The notes under the pieces are model-generated. The model was not told the DNA's origin and searched no databases. It saw only the letters and a list, made by a program, of their open reading frames with translations. Below are positions 1-8,213 of a stretch of DNA of 64,000 bases, piece after piece. How positions within the stretch are numbered: position 1 is the first letter of the stretch; each line of letters opens with the position of its first letter. The translations under genes were made by a program, and so were the position numbers. Origin of the DNA: Pseudomonas asturiensis (lineage in GTDB: Bacteria; Pseudomonadota; Gammaproteobacteria; Pseudomonadales; Pseudomonadaceae). The stretch covers positions 1 to 64,000 of the forward strand of contig NZ_FRDA01000012.1 in assembly GCF_900143095.1 (NCBI RefSeq). The letters run 5' to 3'.

Positions 1-92
1 GGGAGTGAGCTTGCTCACGAAGACTGACTTCCAGGCACAACCCTTCGACTGAGTACAACGCCCCCTTCGCGGAGGAGTCCGCTCCCACTGGC
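1..92. repeat. REP-like repeat pair
   Basis: The window opens with a GGGAGTGAGCTTGCTCACGA unit, and about 60 bases further on an inverted, less perfect unit ends in CCGCTCCCAC. This is the layout of Pseudomonas REP doublets, which lie between genes. Similar units occur at 26.6 kb and 39.56 kb. No gene is visible before 139. Confidence 0.55.
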
Positions 93-138
93 TGAATGTA
101 CCTGCCTATTCGTGGACGAGCAGGCGTGAAACCTGCCC

Positions 139-786
139 TCACTTCGCCTCGCTGACAATCTGCCGGATCGCACTGACGAACACGTCCACCGGCTGCCCGC
201 CCGATACGGCGTACTGGTCGTTGAAGACGATGGTCGGCACTGAGCTTACGCCGCGAGACGTCCACAGCTTTTCAGCTTCACGCACTTCACTCGCGTACTC
301 GTTGCTGTCGAGCACGGCCTGAGCACGCACGCGATCCAGTCCCACTTTCTGCGCAGCATCCGCCAGAGCCTGGTGGTTTGAAGGGTCTTTCAGCTCGCTG
401 AAGTAAGCCTCGAACAGCGCGTCCTTCAAGGCGTGTTGTTTGCCTTCAAGCTCGGCCCAGTGCAGCAGACGATGCGCGTCGAAGGTGTTGTAGATACGCC
501 GCTCGCCTTTGGCAAAGACAAAGCCCTGCTCGGCACCACGCTCACGAATCGTGTCGTGAATGCTTTCGATCTGTTCGGGCGTGGAGCCGTATTTCTCGGC
601 GATATGCTCTTTGATGTCCTGGCCTTCGGCCGGCATGTTCGGGTTCAGCTCGAAAGGCTGAAAATGGATGTGCGCCTGGACTTCATCACCCAGCTCTGCC
701 AGCGCCTTGTCCAGCGCCCGCAGGCCGATGACGCACCAGGGGCAGGAAACGTCGGAAACGAAATCGATTTTCAGTGCAGTGCTCAT
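139..786 (-). CDS. DsbA-family oxidoreductase, FrnE-like
   Basis: 215-residue thioredoxin-fold protein with a CPWC active-site motif at residues 15-18, directly after the first beta strand. The helical insertion and the C-terminal segment with VSSVPTIVFND (the cis-proline region, S-V-P) match the FrnE/2-hydroxychromene isomerase branch of the DsbA superfamily. There is no signal peptide, so it should act in the cytoplasm, unlike classical DsbA. The likely role is thiol-disulphide exchange or isomerisation; the substrate is unknown. It lies 70 bases downstream of the hydrolase gene on the same strand and could be co-transcribed with it. Length is normal for the family. Confidence 0.85.
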   Translation of the reverse strand: MSTALKIDFVSDVSCPWCVIGLRALDKALAELGDEVQAHIHFQPFELNPNMPAEGQDIKEHIAEKYGSTPEQIESIHDTIRERGAEQGFVFAKGERRIYNTFDAHRLLHWAELEGKQHALKDALFEAYFSELKDPSNHQALADAAQKVGLDRVRAQAVLDSNEYASEVREAEKLWTSRGVSSVPTIVFNDQYAVSGGQPVDVFVSAIRQIVSEAK

Positions 787-856
787 AGTGGCCCTCGCTC
801 AATCGGCAAAAGCCACACGATACACCTCTGCCCACCCCTTTCAACCGCACGGGCTT

Positions 857-1849
857 CTACAACTGCGCCAGATTCCTGCCGTCGTCATGCTGCGCTTTCA
901 GATAAGGCAGCACCGCACCGAGCAGCGGAGCCTTGAACGCCTCTTGAAACCGATGCGCAAGCCCCGGAATCAAACGCAACTGACTGCCCTGAATGTGCGC
1001 CGCAACGTGCACGCCATGCATCACGGGCAACAGCGGGTCGGCGGTGCCATGAACCACCAGTACCGGCAGACGCAGGCGATTGAGCAGTTCGACCCGGCTG
1101 GGCTCGGCCAAAATCGCCATGATCTGACGCTTGACGCCCTCGGGGTTAAAGGCGCGGTCGTAGGAGACCGCCGCCTGATGCAGCAGCTGTGCGCGATCAT
1201 CCTTGACCTGCGGGCTGCCCAACGCCGCCAACAGATCGGCCTGTTGCTCAATGGCGATTTCCCGGTTCGGCGCGCCACGGCGGGCCAGCAATTGCATCAA
1301 CGCCGCACTGGGCATCGGCAGGCCCTGAGCGCCGGAGCTGGTCATGATCAGCGTCATGCTCTCAACGCGCGAAGGCGCAAGGTCCGCCAGATGCTGGGCG
1401 ATCATCCCGCCCATGCTTGCGCCCAATACGTGAAACTGCCGAATCTGCAGGCTATCCATCAGGCCCAACGCATCATCGGCCATATCAGTCAGTGAATAAG
1501 GTGCGGAAACCGGCAGGCCGAGCTTGTAGCGCAGCACTTCGTAGGTGAGGTTGGCATCGGCAGGCTGTTGCACCCACGTGGAAAGGCCCACGTCACGGTT
1601 GTCATAGCGAATCACCCGATAACCCTGCTGACAGAGCGCGACCACCACCTCGTCAGGCCAGTGAATCAGTTGCCCGCCCAGGCCCATGACCAGCAGCAAG
1701 GCAGGGTCGGATTCACTGCCAATACTCTGGTAGGCAATTCGCACTTGCTTGAGTTCGGCAATTTGCACAGGAACATCGACGTCGCAACGATCGGCCGCAA
1801 AAGACTGCAAGCTGCACAGAAGCGCGGCCAGAAAAATTAACACCCGCAT
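857..1849 (-). CDS. secreted alpha/beta hydrolase
   Basis: 330-residue alpha/beta-hydrolase-fold protein. I chose the ATG at 1849 because it begins a clear signal peptide (MRVLIFLAALLCSLQSFAA), so the mature protein is predicted to be periplasmic or secreted; a longer reading frame upstream to 1918 does not improve this. Visible landmarks are the oxyanion region VMGLGG, the nucleophile elbow GASMGG, the acid in VVHGTADPLLP and the catalytic histidine in PGLAHRFQ. These make a complete Ser-Asp-His triad. The substrate cannot be told from sequence; esterase or lipase-like activity is likely. Confidence 0.85.
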   Translation of the reverse strand: MRVLIFLAALLCSLQSFAADRCDVDVPVQIAELKQVRIAYQSIGSESDPALLLVMGLGGQLIHWPDEVVVALCQQGYRVIRYDNRDVGLSTWVQQPADANLTYEVLRYKLGLPVSAPYSLTDMADDALGLMDSLQIRQFHVLGASMGGMIAQHLADLAPSRVESMTLIMTSSGAQGLPMPSAALMQLLARRGAPNREIAIEQQADLLAALGSPQVKDDRAQLLHQAAVSYDRAFNPEGVKRQIMAILAEPSRVELLNRLRLPVLVVHGTADPLLPVMHGVHVAAHIQGSQLRLIPGLAHRFQEAFKAPLLGAVLPYLKAQHDDGRNLAQL

Positions 1850-1980
1850 GAAAAACACCAAAAAACAGATCCCCAGTAGGCAACAAGTCTGATGATGTTT
1901 TGCAAAGCGCGCTGCCACAGTTGCGTGACAATTTGATGAAGGGGGCTCAACGGTCGTCTACGAGACCGGCATGCACTCGA

Positions 1981-2682
1981 TCAGGCGCAGGCCAGCAGCA
2001 GGTTTTCGCCAAAACGGGCGCGTGCTTCCTGAACCAGCTCGACCTGATCGCCGACGAGACCGAGGGACAGGACCTTGTAGGTCGGCAGACGATCGAACAC
2101 CGGCGCCAGTTGCTCTGACACGCTGACACGGTCGATGTGCAGGCCGGTGACCGGCAACAGAGCCGCCACGCCAAGGTTGTCCTTGAGGTCGCCGCGGTAG
2201 GTCGCCACCAGCTTTTTCAGCGGCGAGTACTGAAGAATGTGGTAAGCGCGTTCGAATGCATTGCGCCATTCCAGGGGCAGGTCGAGGGTCAGGATCGGCT
2301 CATCAATCTGCACCCACTCAACACCCCTGGCCGCCAGACGACCGAAGATTTCGCCATAGGCTGGCAGCAGGCGATCAAGCAGATCGAGCTTGTCGAAGTC
2401 CTGGAATGCCTGAGAAAACCAGAGGTACGTGAGTGGACCGATAAGCGAGGGCTTGCGACCTTGCTCGCTGGCCGCTTGTGCATCCTTGAGCAGCCGTTCC
2501 CAGTCCGGCTGAAAACGCTGATTCTGAGTCAGTTGTGGAATCAGTGATGGACACTGAACGGCCAGCCATTCGGCGGCGCCGGTCATGGACGACTCTTCGC
2601 GCTGCCAGCACGCCTGCAAAGCCTGCTGCAGTTCATGATCAGCGCCTATGCGCAGGTAGTCAGCGTTGAGTGCCAGGGCCAT
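1981..2682 (-). CDS. truncated MetE-like protein (N-terminal domain only)
   Basis: 233-residue protein resembling the N-terminal domain of cobalamin-independent methionine synthase MetE, which is normally about 750 residues. It begins like MetE (MALALNADYLRIGADHELQQ), then seems to lack about 80 residues and resumes at the segment with LIGPLTYLW and VQIDEPILTLDLP. It stops near the end of the N-terminal domain (LSLGLV...LLLACA). The whole C-terminal catalytic domain, with its zinc-binding His/Cys residues, is absent and no remnant is visible downstream. The ATG at 2682 has GGAGGA in front. It is divergent from metR, the usual partner of metE. It is either a decayed metE or a repurposed domain; methionine synthase activity is unlikely. 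Confidence 0.75.
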   Translation of the reverse strand: MALALNADYLRIGADHELQQALQACWQREESSMTGAAEWLAVQCPSLIPQLTQNQRFQPDWERLLKDAQAASEQGRKPSLIGPLTYLWFSQAFQDFDKLDLLDRLLPAYGEIFGRLAARGVEWVQIDEPILTLDLPLEWRNAFERAYHILQYSPLKKLVATYRGDLKDNLGVAALLPVTGLHIDRVSVSEQLAPVFDRLPTYKVLSLGLVGDQVELVQEARARFGENLLLACA

Positions 2683-2788
2683 GAGGCGTCCTCCATAAAA
2701 GATGGCGCTATTGTCGACAGCCGGAGCAACATGAGACAAACTCATTTTTTTCGTGTTGATCACAAATACTATTCATGGAGCACTGACC

Positions 2789-3706
2789 GTGCTTGAGATA
2801 CGCCACCTTAAAACCCTCCACGCGCTGCGTGAGGCCGACAGCCTGGTGGAAGCCGCCGAACGCCTTCACCTGACACAATCGGCGCTGTCGCACCAGTTCA
2901 AGGAGCTGGAAGAGCGCATGGGCATGCCGCTGTTCGTGCGCAAGACCAAACCCGTGCGCTTCACCAGTGCCGGGTTGCGCTTGCTACAACTGGCCGATTC
3001 GATCCTGCCTCAGCTTCGCGGCGCAGAACGGGATATCGCACGTCTGGCGGGCGGTACTGCGGGCCGCCTGCACATGGCCATCGAATGCCACAGTTGCTTT
3101 CAGTGGCTGATGCCGACCATCGACCAGTTCCGCGATGCGTGGCCTGAAGTCGAGCTGGATCTGTCTTCAGGCTTCTCGTTCGCGCCGCTGCCCGCGCTGG
3201 CCCGAGGAGACCTGGACCTGGTAGTGACCTCGGACCCGCTGGAACTGCCTGGTATCACCTACGTGCCGCTCTTTACCTACGAGGCGATGCTGGCCGTCGC
3301 CAATCAGCACGCGTTGGCCAGCAAGCCTTACATCGTCCCGGAAGATCTGCTGGACGAAACCCTGATCACCTACCCCGTAGAGCGTGATCGACTGGACATC
3401 TTCACGCGCTTCCTGGAGCCGGCCGATATCGAGCCCGCGCAGGTGCGGACCTCGGAACTGACCGTGATGATGATGCAACTGGTCGCCAGCGGACGCGGGG
3501 TGTGCGGGATGCCGCATTGGGCGCTGCACGAGTACAGCTCGCGGGGCTATGTGAAAGCCAAGCGTCTTGGAGAGAAAGGGTTGTTCGCAACGCTCTATGC
3601 CGGCATACGCGCCGACATGCTCGACGCGCCTTACATGCGCGATTTCCTGCTGACGGCCAAGGACACGTCATTCTCGACGCTGGATGGCGTCAGCGCAGTG
3701 CGCTGA
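2789..3706 (+). CDS. metR: LysR-family regulator MetR
   Basis: 305-residue LysR-type regulator. The GTG at 2789 was chosen because GGAG lies 8 bases upstream and the resulting N-terminus (LEIRHLKTLHALREADSL) is the MetR beginning. The winged-helix domain covers about residues 1-60 (LTQSALSHQFKELEERMG). The effector domain has the MetR-typical AIECHSCFQWL segment. MetR activates metE, metH and related methionine genes with homocysteine as co-effector. It is divergent from a truncated metE-like gene with a 106-base intergenic region, the classic metR-metE arrangement, so it probably once controlled a full metE here and may still act on other methionine genes. Confidence 0.92.
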   Translation: MLEIRHLKTLHALREADSLVEAAERLHLTQSALSHQFKELEERMGMPLFVRKTKPVRFTSAGLRLLQLADSILPQLRGAERDIARLAGGTAGRLHMAIECHSCFQWLMPTIDQFRDAWPEVELDLSSGFSFAPLPALARGDLDLVVTSDPLELPGITYVPLFTYEAMLAVANQHALASKPYIVPEDLLDETLITYPVERDRLDIFTRFLEPADIEPAQVRTSELTVMMMQLVASGRGVCGMPHWALHEYSSRGYVKAKRLGEKGLFATLYAGIRADMLDAPYMRDFLLTAKDTSFSTLDGVSAVR

Positions 3707-3720
3707 CGCCCGGCGTATGC

Positions 3721-4131
3721 TCAGGCCACCTCGATCTGGCGCTGCCGGTACAACGGCAGAATCAGGTCGCGGGTCAGCGGGGCCAGATGCAGCTCCGGAT
3801 GAGGTTCTGCTCCAATCCAGATCACCTCCTCGATCTCGGCAGCCGGTACCACCGGCGCATCGGTCATGACTTCGAACAACTGACAGTGCACTTCAAAGCC
3901 CGGCTCGTTGGCGGCCGGTGCCGTGAACTCGCCGAGAAAAACCGCCTGCTGCGGATCGATGATCAGCCCAAGCTCCTCCTCCAGCTCACGGGCCAGCGCC
4001 AGTGACGCAGCTTCGCCAGGCTCGATCTTGCCGCCCGGCTGCATGAAGGCCTGGGTGCCGCGCTTGCGCACCAGCAGGGTCTGGCCGTCAGGATTGACTA
4101 ACAAGGCTGCCGCAATGGTGATGAGCTTCAT
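3721..4131 (-). CDS. Nudix hydrolase
   Basis: 136-residue Nudix protein with a perfect Nudix box: G34, E40, R48-E49, E52-E53 and G55. These residues bind the divalent metal and position the nucleoside-diphosphate-linked substrate. Substrate unknown (MutT-like or ADP-sugar-like). Its ATG overlaps the ddl stop codon (TCAT at 4128-4131, ATGA on the coding strand), so it is translationally coupled to ddl and probably made from the same mRNA. It is convergent with metR, with only 14 bases between the stop codons. Confidence 0.88.
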   Translation of the reverse strand: MKLITIAAALLVNPDGQTLLVRKRGTQAFMQPGGKIEPGEAASLALARELEEELGLIIDPQQAVFLGEFTAPAANEPGFEVHCQLFEVMTDAPVVPAAEIEEVIWIGAEPHPELHLAPLTRDLILPLYRQRQIEVA

Positions 4132-5219
4132 GCAAAAATGTCCGTTTTGAGCAGTCGCGCCTCGTCAGCGCGCTCCAGTGCCAGTGCGATCAGACGATCA
4201 ATCAGCCCGGCGTAGGACAGACCGCTGGCCTGCCACAGTTTGGGGTACATGCTGATGGAGGTGAAACCGGGAATGGTGTTGACCTCGTTGATGATAATGT
4301 CGCGTGCTTCGGTGACGAAGAAATCGACCCGTGACAGCCCCTCGCACCCCAGCACCTTGTAGGCTGTCAGCGCGACGTTACGTACCTCATCACTCAGATC
4401 GGCCGCCAGCTCTGCCGGAATGGCAATGCGTGCCTGATCACCGTTGAGGTATTTGGTGTCGTACGCGTAGAACTCGTCGTTGGCGACCACTTCGCCACAC
4501 ACACTGACCTGCGGGTCGCGATTGCCCAGCACCGCGCACTCCACCTCGCGGCCAGCGATGCCTTGCTCGATCAGCAGCTTGTGATCGAACTGAAACCCGA
4601 GTGCCAGAGCGGCCTCGAAACCGGCTTCGTCGACCACCTTGCTGACACCGACCGACGAACCCTGACTGGCAGGCTTGACGAACATCGGCAGGCCGAGCTG
4701 TTCGGCAACCTGCGAAAACCGGACGGCCTGACCACGGCTCAGCACCACGAAAGGCGCAACCGCGATGCCTGCATCGCGCAGCAGGCGCTTGGTCACGTCC
4801 TTGTCCATGCAGACAGCGGAGCCCAGCACCTCCGGCCCCACGAAAGGAATCGCCAGCAGACGCAGCAGGCCTTGCAGCGAACCGTCCTCGCCATAGGCAC
4901 CATGGATCAACGGGAACACCACGTCGATGCGCGGCAGTGGTTCCCCGGAGCGAACCTCGACGAACTGCCCCTCGGTGCTGCCGGGCAGCAATGCCAGGCG
5001 CTTGCCGGACGCGCTCAAGCTGATTTTTGCCGGATCGCCCGCGTTGAGCAGGTAATCGCGCTCATCGAACCGCAGCCAGCCGCCGTGTTTGTCGATGCCT
5101 ATCAGGGTCAGCTCATAGCGTTCACGATCAATTGCATTGATCACGTTGCGCGCTGACTGCAACGAAACTTCATGCTCGCTGGATTGCCCACCGAAAATGA
5201 TGGCCACTGACTTTTTCAA
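4128..5219 (-). CDS. ddl: D-alanine--D-alanine ligase
   Basis: 363-residue ATP-grasp enzyme that joins two D-alanines for the peptidoglycan pentapeptide. Diagnostic segments are GGQSSEHEVSLQSA near the N-terminus, the substrate-binding YDTKYLNG, and the metal/ATP site EVNTIPGFTSISMYPKLW near the C-terminus. Length fits the longer DdlA-type enzymes rather than the shorter DdlB found in the mur/fts cluster; no cell-division genes are nearby, which supports this being the second, DdlA-like paralogue. It is followed by a coupled Nudix hydrolase. Confidence 0.93.
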   Translation of the reverse strand: MKKSVAIIFGGQSSEHEVSLQSARNVINAIDRERYELTLIGIDKHGGWLRFDERDYLLNAGDPAKISLSASGKRLALLPGSTEGQFVEVRSGEPLPRIDVVFPLIHGAYGEDGSLQGLLRLLAIPFVGPEVLGSAVCMDKDVTKRLLRDAGIAVAPFVVLSRGQAVRFSQVAEQLGLPMFVKPASQGSSVGVSKVVDEAGFEAALALGFQFDHKLLIEQGIAGREVECAVLGNRDPQVSVCGEVVANDEFYAYDTKYLNGDQARIAIPAELAADLSDEVRNVALTAYKVLGCEGLSRVDFFVTEARDIIINEVNTIPGFTSISMYPKLWQASGLSYAGLIDRLIALALERADEARLLKTDIFA

Positions 5220-5309
5220 AGCGGGTACTCCTGTTTTTCAGGCCGCGAAGATAAAAGCAATTCCTGCTGTTAGTCCAGAGGACGAGTGGTCGCAACCCTC
5301 ACTCCGGGC

Positions 5310-5359
5310 AAAAAAAATCCCGGCCCAGAGCCATCCTGTGCGGATGCCCTCGACCGGGA
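5310..5359 (-). terminator. rho-independent terminator of rpmE2
   Basis: On the minus strand a long imperfect hairpin closed by TCCCGG/CCGGGA, with an inner GCATCC/GGATG helix, is followed by eight T residues. It lies 15 bases after the rpmE2 stop and should also insulate ddl. Confidence 0.8.
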
Positions 5360-5373
5360 CGGCAGATGGAACA

Positions 5374-5652
5374 TTATTCGGCCGACGTGTCTTTCTTGCC
5401 AGCGGAACCAAAAGTGGCAAAACGCTTGTTGAAGCCTGCGATTCGACCTTCGCTGGTGGTCTTGCGCTGTTGGCCCGTGTACATCGGGTGCGACGCGCTG
5501 GACACGTCCAGAGCGACATACGGGTAGGCATTACCGTCGGTGTGCTGCTGCGTACGATCAGTGTCGACGGTGGAGCCGATCAGGAAAAACGCGTCAGCGG
5601 CCGTGTCGTGAAACAGCACGGTGCGGTAAGCGGGATGGATATCGGGTTTCAT
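5374..5652 (-). CDS. rpmE2: 50S ribosomal protein L31 type B (zinc-free)
   Basis: 92-residue L31 of the type B (YkgM) class. Compared with type A L31 it has no cysteine at all, so it lacks the CxxC zinc ribbon. In many bacteria this form replaces the zinc-binding L31 under zinc starvation and is repressed by Zur. Here a perfect 15-base inverted repeat resembling a Zur box lies 31-45 bases before the ATG (5683-5697), and a strong terminator follows, so the gene looks like a single zinc-regulated unit. A GGAGG ribosome-binding site precedes the start. Confidence 0.93.
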   Translation of the reverse strand: MKPDIHPAYRTVLFHDTAADAFFLIGSTVDTDRTQQHTDGNAYPYVALDVSSASHPMYTGQQRKTTSEGRIAGFNKRFATFGSAGKKDTSAE

Positions 5653-5682
5653 GGAGACCTCCGGTCACACAGGTGATTTAAG

Positions 5683-5697
5683 TGTTACACAGTAACA
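5683..5697. promoter_or_regulatory. putative Zur operator
   Basis: TGTTACACAGTAACA is a perfect inverted repeat (TGTTAC, 3-base spacer, GTAACA). It has the length and arm sequence (TGTTAnA...TAACA) of gammaproteobacterial Zur boxes and sits in the promoter region of the zinc-free L31 gene, a typical Zur target. Confidence 0.6.
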
Positions 5698-5860
5698 TAA
5701 TGAATCCTGTAGATGATAATGATTCCTGTCGATGGGCCGTATCGAGAGGCTTGATCGGGCAGGCACTTGAAGCTAAGGTTCGACGCGCCTCTGCCAATCG
5801 GTGCCCAGGGACGGCCCCCGAGCCGCGGAGGGGACAACAATAAAAGCCAGTAGGACTTTC

Positions 5861-6226
5861 ATGCCTGACACCGCCCGCTACGACCTGCCTGCACATGCTT
5901 ATGAACGCCTGATCGAAGCCCGGGATTCACTGCGGCTGCTCGATGGTTACGTCAACAAGACCCACGTCATGTGCAACCCTTCGATGCTGGTGGGTTATGT
6001 GTCGCTACTGCAGAACGTACTGCAGGACGTGATCACAGCCAGCACACCCGCCCAAGCTCGCGACAACTTCATGAACAAGGCAGATGAACCAGGTTTCGTG
6101 GCCCTCAACCCTAAGGAACTGGCCCTCATCCAGCACCTGCGCTGGATCAACCTGGAGGGTCGCGAAGAGGTGTACGCCGCCACAGAGCGCTTGAGACACC
6201 AGAAACCCTGGGTGCTGGAAAGCTGA
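5861..6226 (+). CDS. conserved hypothetical protein
   Basis: 121-residue soluble protein (from MPDTARYDLP) that I do not recognise. It is predicted to be largely helical, with no signal peptide or membrane segment. The start at 5861 has a weak TAGGA ribosome-binding sequence 6 bases upstream; an upstream ATG at 5801 gives an unlikely Arg/Gly-rich extension. Base and codon use look normal for the chromosome. It stands alone between rpmE2 (divergent) and the GltB-like gene, so neighbours give no hint of function. Confidence 0.7.
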   Translation: MPDTARYDLPAHAYERLIEARDSLRLLDGYVNKTHVMCNPSMLVGYVSLLQNVLQDVITASTPAQARDNFMNKADEPGFVALNPKELALIQHLRWINLEGREEVYAATERLRHQKPWVLES

Positions 6227-6445
6227 ACGAACGCTGCAGCACCACCAGAAGCCATCGCTGGCGCCGCACTTACTGCTCACATCCATGGCGGCAATCCGCT
6301 ACATTTCAGTTGCGCCCTGCGCTGGATCGCTTATGCGAACCGGCCAGGGTGCGCAAAGTCCGGTAGCCCTGCGGTCCTGCATGCACTCATTCGCAGGCGA
6401 AGACGGGGCGCCTGGCGCTGAAAACCATTAGCCCAAGGATGTCGT

Positions 6446-8059
6446 ATGAGCCTCTCACTACTCAGCCGTTACGCAGTCTTCGTCGGATGCGTACTCTTCA
6501 CCCTGTTCAGTCTGCCGTTCTGGCATCACGAGTGGCTATGGCCGTTCACCCTCCTGACCGCACTACTGAGCGTTGTCGGCATCATCGACCTGCTGCAGAA
6601 ACCGCACTCGGTACGCCGCAATTACCCGATTTTGGGCAACATCCGCTACGCGGTTGAAGCCATACGCCCGGAGATTCGCCAGTACCTGCTCGAATCCGAC
6701 AGCGACGCCCTGCCCTTTTCCCGCGCGCAACGCTCACTGGTGTATTCGCGCGCCAAAAATGAGTCGGCCGACAAGCCGTTCGGCACGCTGATCGATGTCT
6801 ATCAGACCGGTTTCGAATTCATCGGCCACTCCATGCGACCCGCTCCGTTGAGCGACCCCAACAGCTTTCGCGTGTCGATCGGCGGCCCGCAATGCACGCA
6901 GCCGTATTCAGCCTCTATCTTCAACATCTCGGCCATGAGTTTCGGCTCGCTGAGCGCCAACGCCATCCGTGCGCTGAACAAGGGCGCGAAACTGGGCAAC
7001 TTCGCCCACGACACCGGGGAAGGCAGCATCAGCCCTTATCACCGAGAGCACGGGGGCGATCTGACCTGGGAACTGGGCAGCGGCTATTTCGGTTGTCGCA
7101 CGGCGGATGGCCGCTTCGACCCGCAGCGGTTTGCCGAGCAGGCCAAGGACCCGCAAGTGCGCATGATCGAAATCAAGATGAGCCAAGGGGCCAAGCCCGG
7201 TCACGGCGGCATCCTGCCCAAACACAAAGTCACTCAGGAAATCGCCGACACTCGGGGTATCCCGATGGGTGAAGACTGTATTTCGCCGTCACGGCACAGC
7301 GCGTTCTCCACACCCTTCGAGCTGATGCAGTTCATTGCGCAGTTGCGCGAACTGTCGGGCGGCAAGCCGGTCGGCTTCAAGTTCTGCCTGGGCCATCCAT
7401 GGGAGTTCATGGGCATCGCCAAGGCCATGCTCGACACCGGCATCTACCCGGACTTCATCGTGGTCGATGGCAAGGAAGGCGGAACCGGGGCCGCGCCGGT
7501 CGAATTTACCGACCACATGGGCACGCCGATGCGCGAGGCGCTGCTGTTCGTACACAACACGCTGGTCGGCCTGAACCTTCGCGATCAGATCCGACTGGGC
7601 GCCAGCGGCAAGATCGTCAGTGCTTTCGATATCGCCAGCGTGCTGGCCATTGGCGCCGACTGGGCCAACGCCGCGCGCGGCTTCATGTTCGCCATCGGTT
7701 GCATTCAGTCACAAAGTTGTCACACCAACAAATGCCCCACCGGCGTCGCCACTCAGGATGCCCTGCGTCAACGCGCACTGGTCGTGCCGGACAAGGCCGA
7801 GCGGGTGTACAACTTCCATCGCAACACGCTCAAGGGGCTGGCCGAGATGCTCGCCGCAGCAGGTCTGGATCACCCTTCACAACTGGAAGCCAAGCACTTG
7901 GTGAGGCGCATGTCGGCCACTGAAATCAAGCTGTTCTCGCAAACTCACGTGTTCCTGCAACCGGGCCAGTTGCTCAACGGCGTGAAGGACGACAGCTTTT
8001 ATTCACGCATGTGGCAGATGGCGCGAGCCGACAGTTTCGAGCCCGCCGACGTCGCCTAA
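6446..8059 (+). CDS. membrane-anchored FMN-binding glutamate synthase-like protein
   Basis: 537-residue protein made of two N-terminal membrane helices (about residues 6-24 and 31-49) and a domain homologous to the FMN/(beta-alpha)8 synthase domain of glutamate synthase. Visible features are SAMSFGSLS, the GGTGAAP FMN-phosphate region and three cysteines (C419-x5-C425-x4-C430) that ligate the [3Fe-4S] cluster in GltS. The glutaminase domain is absent. Such stand-alone GltB-like proteins are common but of uncertain function; the substrate and electron donor are unknown. It appears monocistronic. Confidence 0.88.
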   Translation: MSLSLLSRYAVFVGCVLFTLFSLPFWHHEWLWPFTLLTALLSVVGIIDLLQKPHSVRRNYPILGNIRYAVEAIRPEIRQYLLESDSDALPFSRAQRSLVYSRAKNESADKPFGTLIDVYQTGFEFIGHSMRPAPLSDPNSFRVSIGGPQCTQPYSASIFNISAMSFGSLSANAIRALNKGAKLGNFAHDTGEGSISPYHREHGGDLTWELGSGYFGCRTADGRFDPQRFAEQAKDPQVRMIEIKMSQGAKPGHGGILPKHKVTQEIADTRGIPMGEDCISPSRHSAFSTPFELMQFIAQLRELSGGKPVGFKFCLGHPWEFMGIAKAMLDTGIYPDFIVVDGKEGGTGAAPVEFTDHMGTPMREALLFVHNTLVGLNLRDQIRLGASGKIVSAFDIASVLAIGADWANAARGFMFAIGCIQSQSCHTNKCPTGVATQDALRQRALVVPDKAERVYNFHRNTLKGLAEMLAAAGLDHPSQLEAKHLVRRMSATEIKLFSQTHVFLQPGQLLNGVKDDSFYSRMWQMARADSFEPADVA

Positions 8060-8213
8060 GCAGGCTGGTGTGGAGACATTCTGTAATAGCCTGATTTTGC
8101 AATTATCCTGATTTAACGCCACCCTGCCGCGCCGCCGAAAGACACTGACTGGCGGCGCGGAACCTCAGCCCTCTGTGGCCCATCTTATTAGCAACTTTCA
8201 AGAGTCCACCGTT

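Noticed and set aside
6231..6445. structured RNA before the GltB-like gene
   Set aside because: Some G+C-rich segments could pair, but no known riboswitch or RNA motif is recognisable.
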